A DNA stretch of 64,000 nucleotides, taken from NCBI RefSeq assembly GCF_006503695.1, contig NZ_SBIK01000012.1:33928-97927 (forward strand), written 5' to 3'. The stretch is from Tepidiphilus succinatimandens. GTDB lineage: Bacteria > Pseudomonadota > Gammaproteobacteria > Burkholderiales > Rhodocyclaceae. Below, in pieces: positions 44,844 through 54,100 of this stretch. The position numbers were made by a program, and so were the translations under genes. Under the pieces are notes generated by a model. That model worked only from the letters and a program-made list of their open reading frames with translations. It was not told the origin of the DNA and searched no databases. Numbering within the stretch: the stretch's first letter is position 1; each line of letters opens with the position of its first letter.

Positions 44844-45887
44844 ATGGGACCGAGGCGCATCGTCATGCTGACGTTGCTCGCCTGCACGCTGAGCCATGGC
44901 ACGGGGCTGATGGCAGCGCCCGAAGCCGGGCTCGAAACGGTGGTCGTGCAAGCCGAGCGCGACTCCGCGCACCACAGCGCCGAGGGCACGGTCGAGGCGG
45001 TGCGCGACACGCTGATGACGGCGCAGGTGGCCGGTGTGATCGTCTCCCGGCCGGCGGAAGTGGGCCAGCGCGTACGGGCGGGTGAAGAACTGGTGCGCAT
45101 CGATCCGCGCGCCGCCGAGGATCAGGCCGCCGCCAGTGCCGCCCAGGTCCAGGCCGCGCGCGCCGAGCTGCAGGTCGCCCTCAAGGAGTACGAGCGCCAG
45201 CGGCGCCTCTTCGAGAAAGCCTACATCAGCGAGGCAGCGTTCGACCGCGCCCGCGCCCAGCGCGACGCGGCCCAGGCGCGCGTGGCCGCGCTCGAAGCAC
45301 AGGCCAAGGCCGTACACACCCAGGCGGGCTATCATCGGGTCACCGCCCCCTACGACGGCATCGTGAGCGAGGTGCCGGTGGTGCTGGGCGAGACGGCGCT
45401 TCCCGGCCGGCCCTTGGTGCGCCTCTACGATCCGGGGGCGCTGCGCGTCACCGCCGTCGCCGCCCAGGGCGAGGCGGCCACGCTGGTAGCGGAAGGAACC
45501 GTGGACGTAGAGATTCCCGGATTCCCCGCCCTGCATCTTCCCGCCGAGCGGGTGCAGATTTTCCCCGCGGCAGACCCTTCCACCCATACGGTGCAGCTGC
45601 GCCTGCCGCTCCCTCCCGAGGTGCGCGGCCTCAAGCCGGGGCTCTTCGCGCGGCTCTCCTGGCGCAGCCCGGGCGCAGCCGCAGGCCAGCGTTTCCTCGT
45701 GCCGGCGAGCGCCGTGGTGCGCCGCGCCGAACTCACCGGTCTCTACGTGCTCGACCGCGACGGCAAGCCGTTGCTGCGGCAGGTGCGCCTGGGACGGGTC
45801 GAAGGCGAGCGCGTCGAAATCCTCAGCGGCGTGGAAGAAGGCGAGCGCGTGGTGACGAACCCCGAACTCGCCGCACGGGAACGCTGA
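44844..45887 (+). CDS. RND efflux periplasmic adaptor (membrane fusion protein)
   Basis: 347 residues: signal peptide (about 1-25), lipoyl halves around AQVAGVIVSRPAEVGQRVRAGEEL and VTAPYDGIVSEV, an alpha-hairpin between them (about 85-150), beta-barrel, and a membrane-proximal domain ending VLSGVEEGERVV-like (EILSGVEEGERVVTNPE). HlyD/AcrA class. Bridges the RND pump and TolC. It is separated from the pump gene by one base. Confidence 0.92.
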   Translation: MGPRRIVMLTLLACTLSHGTGLMAAPEAGLETVVVQAERDSAHHSAEGTVEAVRDTLMTAQVAGVIVSRPAEVGQRVRAGEELVRIDPRAAEDQAAASAAQVQAARAELQVALKEYERQRRLFEKAYISEAAFDRARAQRDAAQARVAALEAQAKAVHTQAGYHRVTAPYDGIVSEVPVVLGETALPGRPLVRLYDPGALRVTAVAAQGEAATLVAEGTVDVEIPGFPALHLPAERVQIFPAADPSTHTVQLRLPLPPEVRGLKPGLFARLSWRSPGAAAGQRFLVPASAVVRRAELTGLYVLDRDGKPLLRQVRLGRVEGERVEILSGVEEGERVVTNPELAARER

Positions 45888-45888
45888 G

Positions 45889-48800
45889 ATGGACGCCCCG
45901 CGCCCGCTCGGCCTCTCCGGCCGCATCGCTGCGCAATTCCAGAGCGCGCAGATCACACCGCTGCTCGCGCTCATCGCCTTGCTCATGGGGCTCTTCGCCG
46001 TGCTGGTCACGCCGCGCGAGGAGGAGCCGCAGATCAACGTGACCATGGCCAACGTCCTCATTCCCTTCCCCGGGGCGGCGGTGGCCGACGTCGAACAGAT
46101 GGTGGCTTCGCCTGCCGAACAGGTGCTCGCCCAGATAGAGGGCATCGAACACGTCACCTCCGTTTCGCGCCCGGGTCTGGCCATCCTCACGGTACAGTTC
46201 AAGGTGGGGGTGCCGCGCATCGTGGCCCTGGTGCGGCTGCACGACACGCTGCGCACCCATACCGACTGGCTGCCGCGCGACCTGGGCGTGCTCGAACCGA
46301 TCATCAAGCCCAAGGGTATCGACGACGTACCCATCGTCACACTCACGCTCTACGCCACCGACCCGCAGCAAGGGGCGTTCGATCTCGAACGCGTCGCCCA
46401 CAGCATGGAGATCGAGCTCAAGCGGGTACCTGGCACGCGCGAGGTGCAGACGATCGGCGGGCCCGGACGGGCCGTGCTCGTACGCCTCGATCCGGTGAAG
46501 ATGGCCGGCAGCGGCGTCACCGTCCAGGATCTCCACGCCGCCCTGCGCTCGGCCAACGTCGGTCTGCCGGCGGGGGAACTGGTGCAAGGAGATGCCACCG
46601 TCGCCGTGGAAACCGGGCCGTTCCTTGCCAGCGCCGAGGAAGTGGGCGAGCTGGTGGTGGGCGTGCATGAGGGTCGTCCGGTCTTCCTGCGCGAGGTGGC
46701 CGAGGTGCAAGACGGTCCTCCGCCGCCCGAACGCTACGTCTGGCACGGCCGCGCCGAGGCGGCGGGCGGTGGGGAATTCCCCGCGGTGACGATCGCCGTC
46801 ACGAAGAAACCCGGCGAGAACGCCATCGACGTGGCCGAGGCGGTGATCCATCGCGCCGAGGCGCTGCGCAACACCCTCGTGCCCGCCGGCGTGGAGCTGG
46901 CGGTGTCACGCAACTACGGCGTCACCGCCAACGACAAGGCGCAGACGCTCATCAAGAAACTGCTCTTCGCCACGGCTTCCGTGGTGGCGCTCGTCTTCTT
47001 CGCCCTGGGGCGGCGCGAGGCGGCCATCGTGGGCCTGGCCGTGGTGCTCACCCTCATGGCCACGCTCTTCGCCTCCTGGGCCTGGGGGTTCACGCTCAAC
47101 CGCGTCTCGCTCTTCGCGCTCATTTTCTCCATCGGCATCCTGGTCGACGACGCCATCGTGGTGGTGGAGAACATTCACCGCCACCACCTGCTGCAGCCCG
47201 ATGCGCCGCTCGTACGCCTCATCCCGGCCGCGGGGGACGAGGTGGGCGGCCCCACCATCCTCGCTACCCTCACAGTGATCGCGGCGCTGCTGCCCATGGC
47301 CTTCGTCACCGGCCTCATGGGCCCCTACATGAGCCCCATCCCGATCAACGCCAGCATGGGCATGCTCATTTCGCTCGCCATCGCCTTCACCGTCACGCCT
47401 TGGCTGTCGCGCCTGTGGTTGCGCGGACACGGGCAAGCCAAGGCCGGTCTCGGCGAGCGCATCGCCCCGTTCTTCGAGCGCATCTTCCGGCCGTTGCTCG
47501 ACGAGCGAAGGGGGGCAAGGAACCGAGGCGTGCTCGCGCTCTTCGTGCTCGCGGCGATCGTCGTCTCGCTCGCGCTGCCGGCCACCGGGCTCGTGCTCAT
47601 GAAGATGCTGCCTTTCGACAACAAGTCCGAATTTCAGGTGGTGGTGGACCTGCCCGCCGGCACGCCGCTCGAGCGCACTGCGGCGGTGCTGCACGAACTG
47701 GGGGCGTTCCTCGCCCGCCAGCCCGAGGTGGCCGACTACCAGGCCTACGCCGGTACCGCCTCGCCCATCAACTTCAACGGCCTGGTGCGCCAGTACTACC
47801 TGCGCGCCGGCGACGAGGTCGGCGATATCCAGGTGAATCTCGTCGACAAGCACCTGCGCCACGAGCAGAGCCACGCCATCGTCACGCGTCTTCGCCCGGC
47901 GCTGCAGGAGATCGGCCGGCGCATGGGCGCCAACGTCAAAGTGGTGGAAGTGCCGCCGGGCCCGCCGGTACTCTCGCCCATCGTCGCCGAGGTCTATGGC
48001 CCGGAAGCCGCCGGGCGGCGTGCCGTGGCCAAGGCCATGCGCGCCGTGTTCGAGCGCACCGAGGGCATCGTCGACATCGACGACAGCACGATCGCCGAGG
48101 CCCCGAGAAAGCTGCTCCTCGTCGACCGGCGCAAGGCGGCGCTTGCCGGCGTCTCGCAACAGGCGATCGTCACCACCCTGCAGGCGGGCCTTGCCGGGCT
48201 GCACTCGGCCTATCTGCACGATGCGAGCAAATACCCGGCCCCCGTACTGCTGCAGCTGCCCGCCGAAGCCCATGGCGAGCTGGACGCGCTGCTGCGGCTC
48301 GCCGTGCGCGGGCCCGACGGGCGGCTCGTGCCGCTGCGAGAACTCGTCACGGTGAGCGACACGCTGCGCGAAGAGCCCATCTACCACAAAGACCTCCTGC
48401 CGGTGGTCTATGTCGTCGGCGACATGGCCGGGCGCATCGACAGTCCCCTCTATGGCATGTTCGCCATGCGCGGGGCGATCGGCGAGATCGTCGCTCCCGA
48501 CGGGGGGCACCTGGAGGAGCACTTCATCCGCCAGCCCGAGGATGCGCTGCGCGGCTACAGCTACAAATGGGATGGCGAGTGGCAGATCACCTACGAGACT
48601 TTTCGCGACATGGGCGCCGCCTACGCCGTGGGGCTGATACTCATCTACCTGCTGGTGGTGGCGCACTTCGGCTCCTATCTCGTGCCGCTCGTCATCATGG
48701 CGCCGATTCCGCTCACCCTCGTCGGCGTGATGCCAGGGCACGCGCTCCTGGGGGCGCAATTCACCGCCACCAGCATGATCGGCATGATCGCGCTCGCCGG

Positions 48801-49101
48801 CATCATCGTGCGCAACTCTATCCTGCTCGTCGACTTCATCCGGCTGCAGGTGCGCGAGGGCGTTCCGCTCGAGCACGCCATCGTACGCTCGGCGATCACG
48901 CGCGCCCAGCCGATCCTGCTCACGGCGCTGGCGGCCATGATCGGCGCGCTCTTCATCCTCGATGATCCGATCTTCAACGGCCTGGCGATCTCGCTCATCT
49001 TCGGCATCTTCGCCTCGACCCTGCTCACCCTCGTCGTCATCCCCACCCTCTATTACATGGCTTATCGTCGTTCCCGTCCCGACCAAGGAGAACCGTCATG
49101 A
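45889..49101 (+). CDS. RND-family efflux transporter
   Basis: Inner-membrane proton-driven pump of 1070 residues with the two-fold RND plan. The TM4 acid pair is present (SIGILVDDAIVVVENIHRH, with DD), large periplasmic loops lie at about 45-330 and 570-870, and the last helices carry SMIGMIALAGIIVRNSILLVDF. REEEPQINVTMANV at the first loop start is typical of the MdtB/CzcA-unlike subgroup with EE-P-I. Metal-type (CzcA) residues DFGxxxD are not seen, so an organic or sulfur-type substrate is more likely. The substrate remains unknown. Coupled to the DUF2892 gene by a four-base overlap. Confidence 0.93.
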   Translation: MDAPRPLGLSGRIAAQFQSAQITPLLALIALLMGLFAVLVTPREEEPQINVTMANVLIPFPGAAVADVEQMVASPAEQVLAQIEGIEHVTSVSRPGLAILTVQFKVGVPRIVALVRLHDTLRTHTDWLPRDLGVLEPIIKPKGIDDVPIVTLTLYATDPQQGAFDLERVAHSMEIELKRVPGTREVQTIGGPGRAVLVRLDPVKMAGSGVTVQDLHAALRSANVGLPAGELVQGDATVAVETGPFLASAEEVGELVVGVHEGRPVFLREVAEVQDGPPPPERYVWHGRAEAAGGGEFPAVTIAVTKKPGENAIDVAEAVIHRAEALRNTLVPAGVELAVSRNYGVTANDKAQTLIKKLLFATASVVALVFFALGRREAAIVGLAVVLTLMATLFASWAWGFTLNRVSLFALIFSIGILVDDAIVVVENIHRHHLLQPDAPLVRLIPAAGDEVGGPTILATLTVIAALLPMAFVTGLMGPYMSPIPINASMGMLISLAIAFTVTPWLSRLWLRGHGQAKAGLGERIAPFFERIFRPLLDERRGARNRGVLALFVLAAIVVSLALPATGLVLMKMLPFDNKSEFQVVVDLPAGTPLERTAAVLHELGAFLARQPEVADYQAYAGTASPINFNGLVRQYYLRAGDEVGDIQVNLVDKHLRHEQSHAIVTRLRPALQEIGRRMGANVKVVEVPPGPPVLSPIVAEVYGPEAAGRRAVAKAMRAVFERTEGIVDIDDSTIAEAPRKLLLVDRRKAALAGVSQQAIVTTLQAGLAGLHSAYLHDASKYPAPVLLQLPAEAHGELDALLRLAVRGPDGRLVPLRELVTVSDTLREEPIYHKDLLPVVYVVGDMAGRIDSPLYGMFAMRGAIGEIVAPDGGHLEEHFIRQPEDALRGYSYKWDGEWQITYETFRDMGAAYAVGLILIYLLVVAHFGSYLVPLVIMAPIPLTLVGVMPGHALLGAQFTATSMIGMIALAGIIVRNSILLVDFIRLQVREGVPLEHAIVRSAITRAQPILLTALAAMIGALFILDDPIFNGLAISLIFGIFASTLLTLVVIPTLYYMAYRRSRPDQGEPS

Positions 49102-49307
49102 CGTCCTGGCGCATCGTCCGCATCATCGCCGGCACTTTCATCCTCGTCTCGCTGCTCTTGGGCGCGCCCGCGAGCCCCTTCTTCATGAGCCAATGGTGGC
49201 TCGCCTTCACCGCCTTCGTCGGCCTGAACCTGATGCAGAGCGGATTCACCCGCTGGTGCCCCCTGGAAATCTTCCTGCGCAAGCTCGGCGTGCCGGGCGG
49301 CTGCTGA
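49098..49307 (+). CDS. DUF2892 (YgaP C-terminal-like) small membrane protein
   Basis: 69 residues with two hydrophobic helices (IVRIIAGTFILVSLLLG and WWLAFTAFVGLNLMQSGFT) and the family ending RWCPLEIFLRKLGV. DUF2892 is the membrane tail of the rhodanese YgaP and often occurs in sulfide-responsive ArsR operons. Here it is wedged between pump and TolC genes. It starts within the pump stop codon. Confidence 0.88.
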   Translation: MTSWRIVRIIAGTFILVSLLLGAPASPFFMSQWWLAFTAFVGLNLMQSGFTRWCPLEIFLRKLGVPGGC

Positions 49308-49324
49308 AACCGGAGGACGCCGCG

Positions 49325-50695
49325 ATGCGCCTGTCTCCCTGGTCGGCCCTGCTGCTCGCCTTGCCTCTGCCCACGGCGCACGCCCTCGATTTGATGGAAG
49401 CCTGGCAAGCGGCACGCGAGCACGACCCTCGCATGGCGATGGCCCAGTCTTCGCTGGAGGCGGGCCGCACCCAGCGCGAACAGGCACGCGCCCTATGGCG
49501 TCCGTCGGTGAGCGTGGGCGGCGGCGCCGGGGTGCGCTCGCTCGAATCCAACACGCATGGGGCCTACTTCGCCGCCCCCGGCATGGCACCCTCCGAGCAC
49601 GTCACCTTCAAGACCTCGATCGACAACGGCACCGCCACCCAGTGGAACGTCACGGCGCGCCAGCCACTCATCCACGGTGAGCGCTCGGCGCAGAGCGAAC
49701 AGCTCACGCTCGGCGCGGACGCCGCCGAAGTCGAATGGCTGGGTGCGCGTCAGGAGCTGATGCTGCAGGTGGTCGAGAGTTACTTCCAGCTCGTCGTGGC
49801 CGAACGCCGGCAGGCACTATTGCGCCGCCAGCTGGAGGCGGTGGAACGGGCACTCGCCGAGGCCAAGGATCGTTACGCCGCGGGTGACCTGCCCATCCTC
49901 GACACGCACGAGGCCACCGCCCGCGCCCGCACCCTGCAGGCGCAGCTCGTGGCCGCCGAGAGCGAACGGGAAGTAGCGCTGGCAGCGCTCGCCGACGCCA
50001 CCGGCCTGGAGCCAGAGCGGCTCGATCCCCTGCCGCCTTCGGCCAGCGTCTTGTCCCCCGAACCGCTCGAACCGCTCGCGCACTGGCAGGAGGTGGCGCT
50101 CGCTGCCAATCCCCTGCTGCGCCAGGCGCAGGCCAAGGTCGAGATCGCGCACAAGGAAGTAGAAAAATACCGTGCAGCGGCCGATGCCACGGTCGATCTC
50201 GTCGCCCAGGCCGGGCGCGACTACGTGAGCGGCGACGGCGATTACGGCTCGTCCAGCGTCGAGCAGACGCAGCACGTGATCGGCGTACAAGTTAACATCC
50301 CCCTCTACACGGGGGGATTGCGCAGCGCCAAGCGGCAAGAGGCGCTCAAGCTCGAAGACCGGGCCCGGGCCGAGCTCGAATGGATACGCCAGCAGGTGGG
50401 GCAACAGGTGCGCGCCGCCTGGCTCGCGCTGCAGACGGCCCACGCGCGCGTGACCGCGCTCGAAGAGGCGGTCACGGCGAGCGAGGCGCGCCGCGACGCC
50501 ACGCGCCTGGGGCACGAAGTCGGAGACCGCACTACGCTCGACCTTTTGAATGCCGAGAACGATCTCGACGCAGCGCGGCTCGCGCTGCTGCAGGCACGAA
50601 CCGAGGTCCTGCAGAACCGCCTGAAGCTCCAGGCGCTCGCCGGCCGGCTGGACGAAGAACGGCTCGCGGCGGTCGACGCCGCGCTGCAACGCTGA
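49325..50695 (+). CDS. TolC-family outer-membrane channel
   Basis: 456 residues: signal peptide (LLLALPLPTAHA), then the two repeated outer-membrane efflux domains with long coiled helices (EAWQAAREHDPRMAMAQSSLEAGR near the start, AKVEIAHKEVEKYRAAAD mid-protein, VQVNIPLYTGGLRSAKRQEA). TolC/PrtF-like. It completes the pump operon. The start at 49325 has a GGAGG-like site nine bases upstream. Confidence 0.93.
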   Translation: MRLSPWSALLLALPLPTAHALDLMEAWQAAREHDPRMAMAQSSLEAGRTQREQARALWRPSVSVGGGAGVRSLESNTHGAYFAAPGMAPSEHVTFKTSIDNGTATQWNVTARQPLIHGERSAQSEQLTLGADAAEVEWLGARQELMLQVVESYFQLVVAERRQALLRRQLEAVERALAEAKDRYAAGDLPILDTHEATARARTLQAQLVAAESEREVALAALADATGLEPERLDPLPPSASVLSPEPLEPLAHWQEVALAANPLLRQAQAKVEIAHKEVEKYRAAADATVDLVAQAGRDYVSGDGDYGSSSVEQTQHVIGVQVNIPLYTGGLRSAKRQEALKLEDRARAELEWIRQQVGQQVRAAWLALQTAHARVTALEEAVTASEARRDATRLGHEVGDRTTLDLLNAENDLDAARLALLQARTEVLQNRLKLQALAGRLDEERLAAVDAALQR

Positions 50696-50751
50696 TTTTC
50701 GCCCAGCGCAAAGCCTCAAGCATAGCCTTACGGAGGCGATTCGCGATGCCC

Positions 50752-50787
50752 ATAAAAAAGCCCCGGCTTGGCACCGGGGTTTTTTAT
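50752..50787. terminator. Bidirectional terminator between tolC-type gene and tRNA array
   Basis: A-rich left arm (AAAAAAGCCCCGG) pairs with CCGGGGTTTTTT apart from one bulged G, so both strands end in a T run. It can stop the rightward pump operon and the leftward tRNA transcript. Confidence 0.88.
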
Positions 50788-50794
50788 GGCTTAC

Positions 50795-50870
<76 letters not shown>

Positions 50871-50878
50871 GTAGATTC

Positions 50879-50952
50879 TGGAGGCGCGGGCCGGAATCGA
50901 ACCGACGTCCAAGGATTTGCAGTCCTCTGCATAACCACTCTGCCACCGCGCC
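50879..50952 (-). tRNA. tRNA-Cys (GCA)
   Basis: 74 bases with encoded CCA. Acceptor GGCGCGG/CCGCGCC (one wobble position), anticodon GCA in CTGCAAA, T-loop GGTTCGATTCC. It sits between the two tRNA-Gly copies. Confidence 0.98.
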
Positions 50953-50995
50953 GTAGACGCCGATTCCTGACGGACTCGCGCCCGAAGTAATCGGT

Positions 50996-51071
<76 letters not shown>

Positions 51072-51085
51072 TCGCGAGAAGCGCA

Positions 51086-51115
51086 ATTGTAAGTAAACGC
51101 CTCACCCTTTGTCAA
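51086..51115 (-). promoter_or_regulatory. Sigma-70 promoter of the tRNA array
   Basis: Read leftward: TTGACA (51115-51110), 18-base spacer, TACAAT (51091-51086). Ends 15 bases before the first tRNA. Confidence 0.85.
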
Positions 51116-51130
51116 TAGCCTGCACCGTAA

Positions 51131-54100
51131 TCACCTCGCCCCCGCCTGCCACATCTTCTCCAGCCGCTTGACGCTCACCGGCACCGGTGTTTTCAGCTCC
51201 TGGGCGAAGAGCCCTACGCGCAGCTCTTCGAGCAACCAACGGAATTCTTCGAGGAAGGTCGAAGGCCGGCCTTTGGCCTCCCGCCAGGCCCGCTCCCAGG
51301 GGGAGGCCACCTGGCGCCAGGACTGCAGCCATTGCCGGTCGCGGGCGGGATCTTTCTGCAGCTTGTCGAGGCGCACGCCGATCGCCTTGAGATAGCGCCC
51401 GTAATGCTGCAGCCGCGCCCAAGGGATCGTCGCCAGGAAACGCGGCGGGAAGAGGGCCGCGAGCTGGGATTCGACGTCGGCGACGGCCTCGGGGTGCGCC
51501 CGACGCAGCGTCTCCAGGCGTTTTTCGATCGCGCGGCGCTCGGCGAGCCACTGCGCGAGCAGGCGCATGAGCTCCTGCGCTACCAGCACCAAGCGCTCCC
51601 TGCCCGCGGCCACGCGCGCGGCAAACGCCTGTGCGTCGCGCGGCAGTTCTTCCTCGAGGCAGACGCGCGCAAGGCTTGCCTCGATCACCGCCTCGCGCAG
51701 CTCCGCCTCGTTGCCATACGGCATCCAGGCGATGGCGAGTGCCCGCCAGTCGGGATGGCGCTCGATGGCCCGCACCGCCTCCTTGAGCGCGAAACGCAGC
51801 AGGCGCAGCACGCCGCGCCGGTGCATGGCTTCGGCCTCTTCCTCCGTGTCGCAGGCGCGCAGCCGCACTCCATCGCCCACGTCCTCCAGCGCCGGAAAAC
51901 CGATGGCGGTGACGCCGTCGATCTCTACCTCGACGAGTTCCGGCAGAGTACCGAAGTCCCAGCCGGTCGCTTTGTCCGCGAGCGGCGTGGCGGCGGAACC
52001 GCCCGCGCCCGTCCCTCCGGCAGCGGATACGCCGTCCCTGCCGTTGCCACCCGCCTCGCCGGAAGACGACGGCGCTTTGCGCCCCTCGCGCGCACGCATC
52101 GCCCTCGCCGCCGCACCGTCCTTTCCTTCGCCTCCACGGCCCGTTGCACCGCGGACGGACGAAGCAGCGCGCTCCCCTTCCCCTGCGGTTTTCGTTCCGG
52201 CATCGCCCGCCTTGGCCGCCAGCAAACCCCCCAGCTCGGCAAAACGCGAGCGCACCGTCTCGCCCAGCCGCGCACGCAACTCGGCAAGCGAGCGCCCCTG
52301 CGCGAGGATGCGGCCGTCGGGCCCCTCGACGCGGAAGTTCATGAAACAATAAGGCGGCAACACTTCGGGACGGAACGCCGCCTCGGGCGTAGGCAGCTGC
52401 GTACGTGCTGCGACGAACTCGGCCAATGCTTCGAGCAGTGGCCGCTCGGCAGCGATCTCGCCTGCTTCCACCGCAGCGCAGAATTCTTTGGCCCGCTCCG
52501 GCAGCGGCTGCAGGCGATGGCGGTGCTTCTGCGGCAGCGTCTTCAGCAAACGCAGCACCTTGTCTTCCAAGAGCCCCGGCACCAGCCATTCGCAGCGCGC
52601 CGCCGACACCTGGTTGAGCAAGGCAAGCGGCACCACCAGCGTCACCCCGTCGTCGTTGGCCGCAGGATCGTGCTTGTATTCGAGCGCAAGCGGCTGGCCG
52701 TAGAGCACGAAAGCGGAAGGGAAACGCTCGGTGGTGACGCCGGCCGCCTCGTGCCGCATCAACTGCTCGCGCGTGAGATAGAGCAGCTTGGGCGCACCGC
52801 GCTCGGCCTGCTTGCGCCAGGATTCGAAACTCGCCAGATCGACCACGTCCTGCGGGATCAGATGGTCGTAGAAGGCTTCGATCAGGGCGGTGTCGACCAG
52901 CACGTCGGGCCGGCGCGTCTTCTGCTCCAGGCGCTCGATCTCCTCGACCAGGCGCAGGTTGTGCTGCAGAAACTTCATGCGCGCGAGCTGGGCCGGCTCC
53001 ACTTCGCCCGCCACCAGCGCGTCGCGGATGAAGAGCGTGCGGCACAGGGCGGGATCGACGTCACGGTAAGGCACGGCGCGTTGCGCATAGATCGGCAGGC
53101 CGAAAAGGGTGCCCCGCTCCCAGGCGCGCACTTCGCCCGCCCTCTTCGCCCAGTGCGGCGCCTCCAGCTGACGCCGGATGAGGTGCGGCGCCACTTCCTC
53201 GATCCAGGCCGGCTCGATGCGGGCAACGCAGCGCGCGTAGAGACGCGTCGTCTCCACCAGTTCGGCGGCGAGCACCCACTTCGGCCCGCGCTTGGCAAGC
53301 GGCGAAGAAGGATGGATCCAGAAACGGATACCACCGGCGCCGAGGTAACTGCCTGCCTGAGGCCCGCTCACGTCCTCCTGCTTCAGCCCGACATGACGCA
53401 CGAGGCCAGCGATGAGCGCCTTATGCACCGCCTCGTAGCCGGCCGGGTGCTCGTTCTCGCGCCAGCCGTGTTCGGTGACGAGCGCATGCAGCTGGGTCCA
53501 CACGTCGCGCCACTCGCGCATGCGCAGCCAGGAAAGGAAATGCGCCCGGCACCACTGCCGCTGCTTGTTCGTCGACTCGTGCCGCTCGAGCTCGCGCCAG
53601 GCTCGCCACAGGTTGAGGTACCAATAGAATTCCGACTGCGCCTCGCGCTCGCGCCCGCGAAAGAGCGCATGCTTCTGGTCGGCCTGGGCGAGCTGCTCGG
53701 CAGGGCGCTCGCGCGGATCCTGCACCGACAGCGCCGCCGCGAGCACCAGCATCTCGGCCAGGCATCCGTACTGCCGCCCGGCCGCGAGCAGGCGCCCGAT
53801 CTTGGGATCGAGCGGCAGCGCCGCGAGCGTTCGCCCCACTTCGGTGAGCGTGCGGGTGGTCGCATCGAGCGCCGAGAGCTCCACCAGCTCGCGCACGCCA
53901 TCTTCGATCGCACGCGGCGCCGGCGGATCGAGAAAAGGGAACCCCTCGATCTCACCCAGATCGAGCGCCTGCATGCGTAGGATCACACCGGCAAGCGACG
54001 AGCGCAGAATTTCGGGGTCGGTGTGCGCCGCCCGCGCGGCAAAATCTTCTTCGGCGTAGAGCCGGAAACACACCCCGTCCATCACCCGGCCGCAGCGCCC

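Noticed and set aside
46906..49086. 726-codon open frame antisense to the RND pump gene
   Set aside because: High-GC shadow: composition is dominated by His, Arg, Glu, Asp and Gly with no family motifs, while the sense strand encodes an unmistakable RND transporter.
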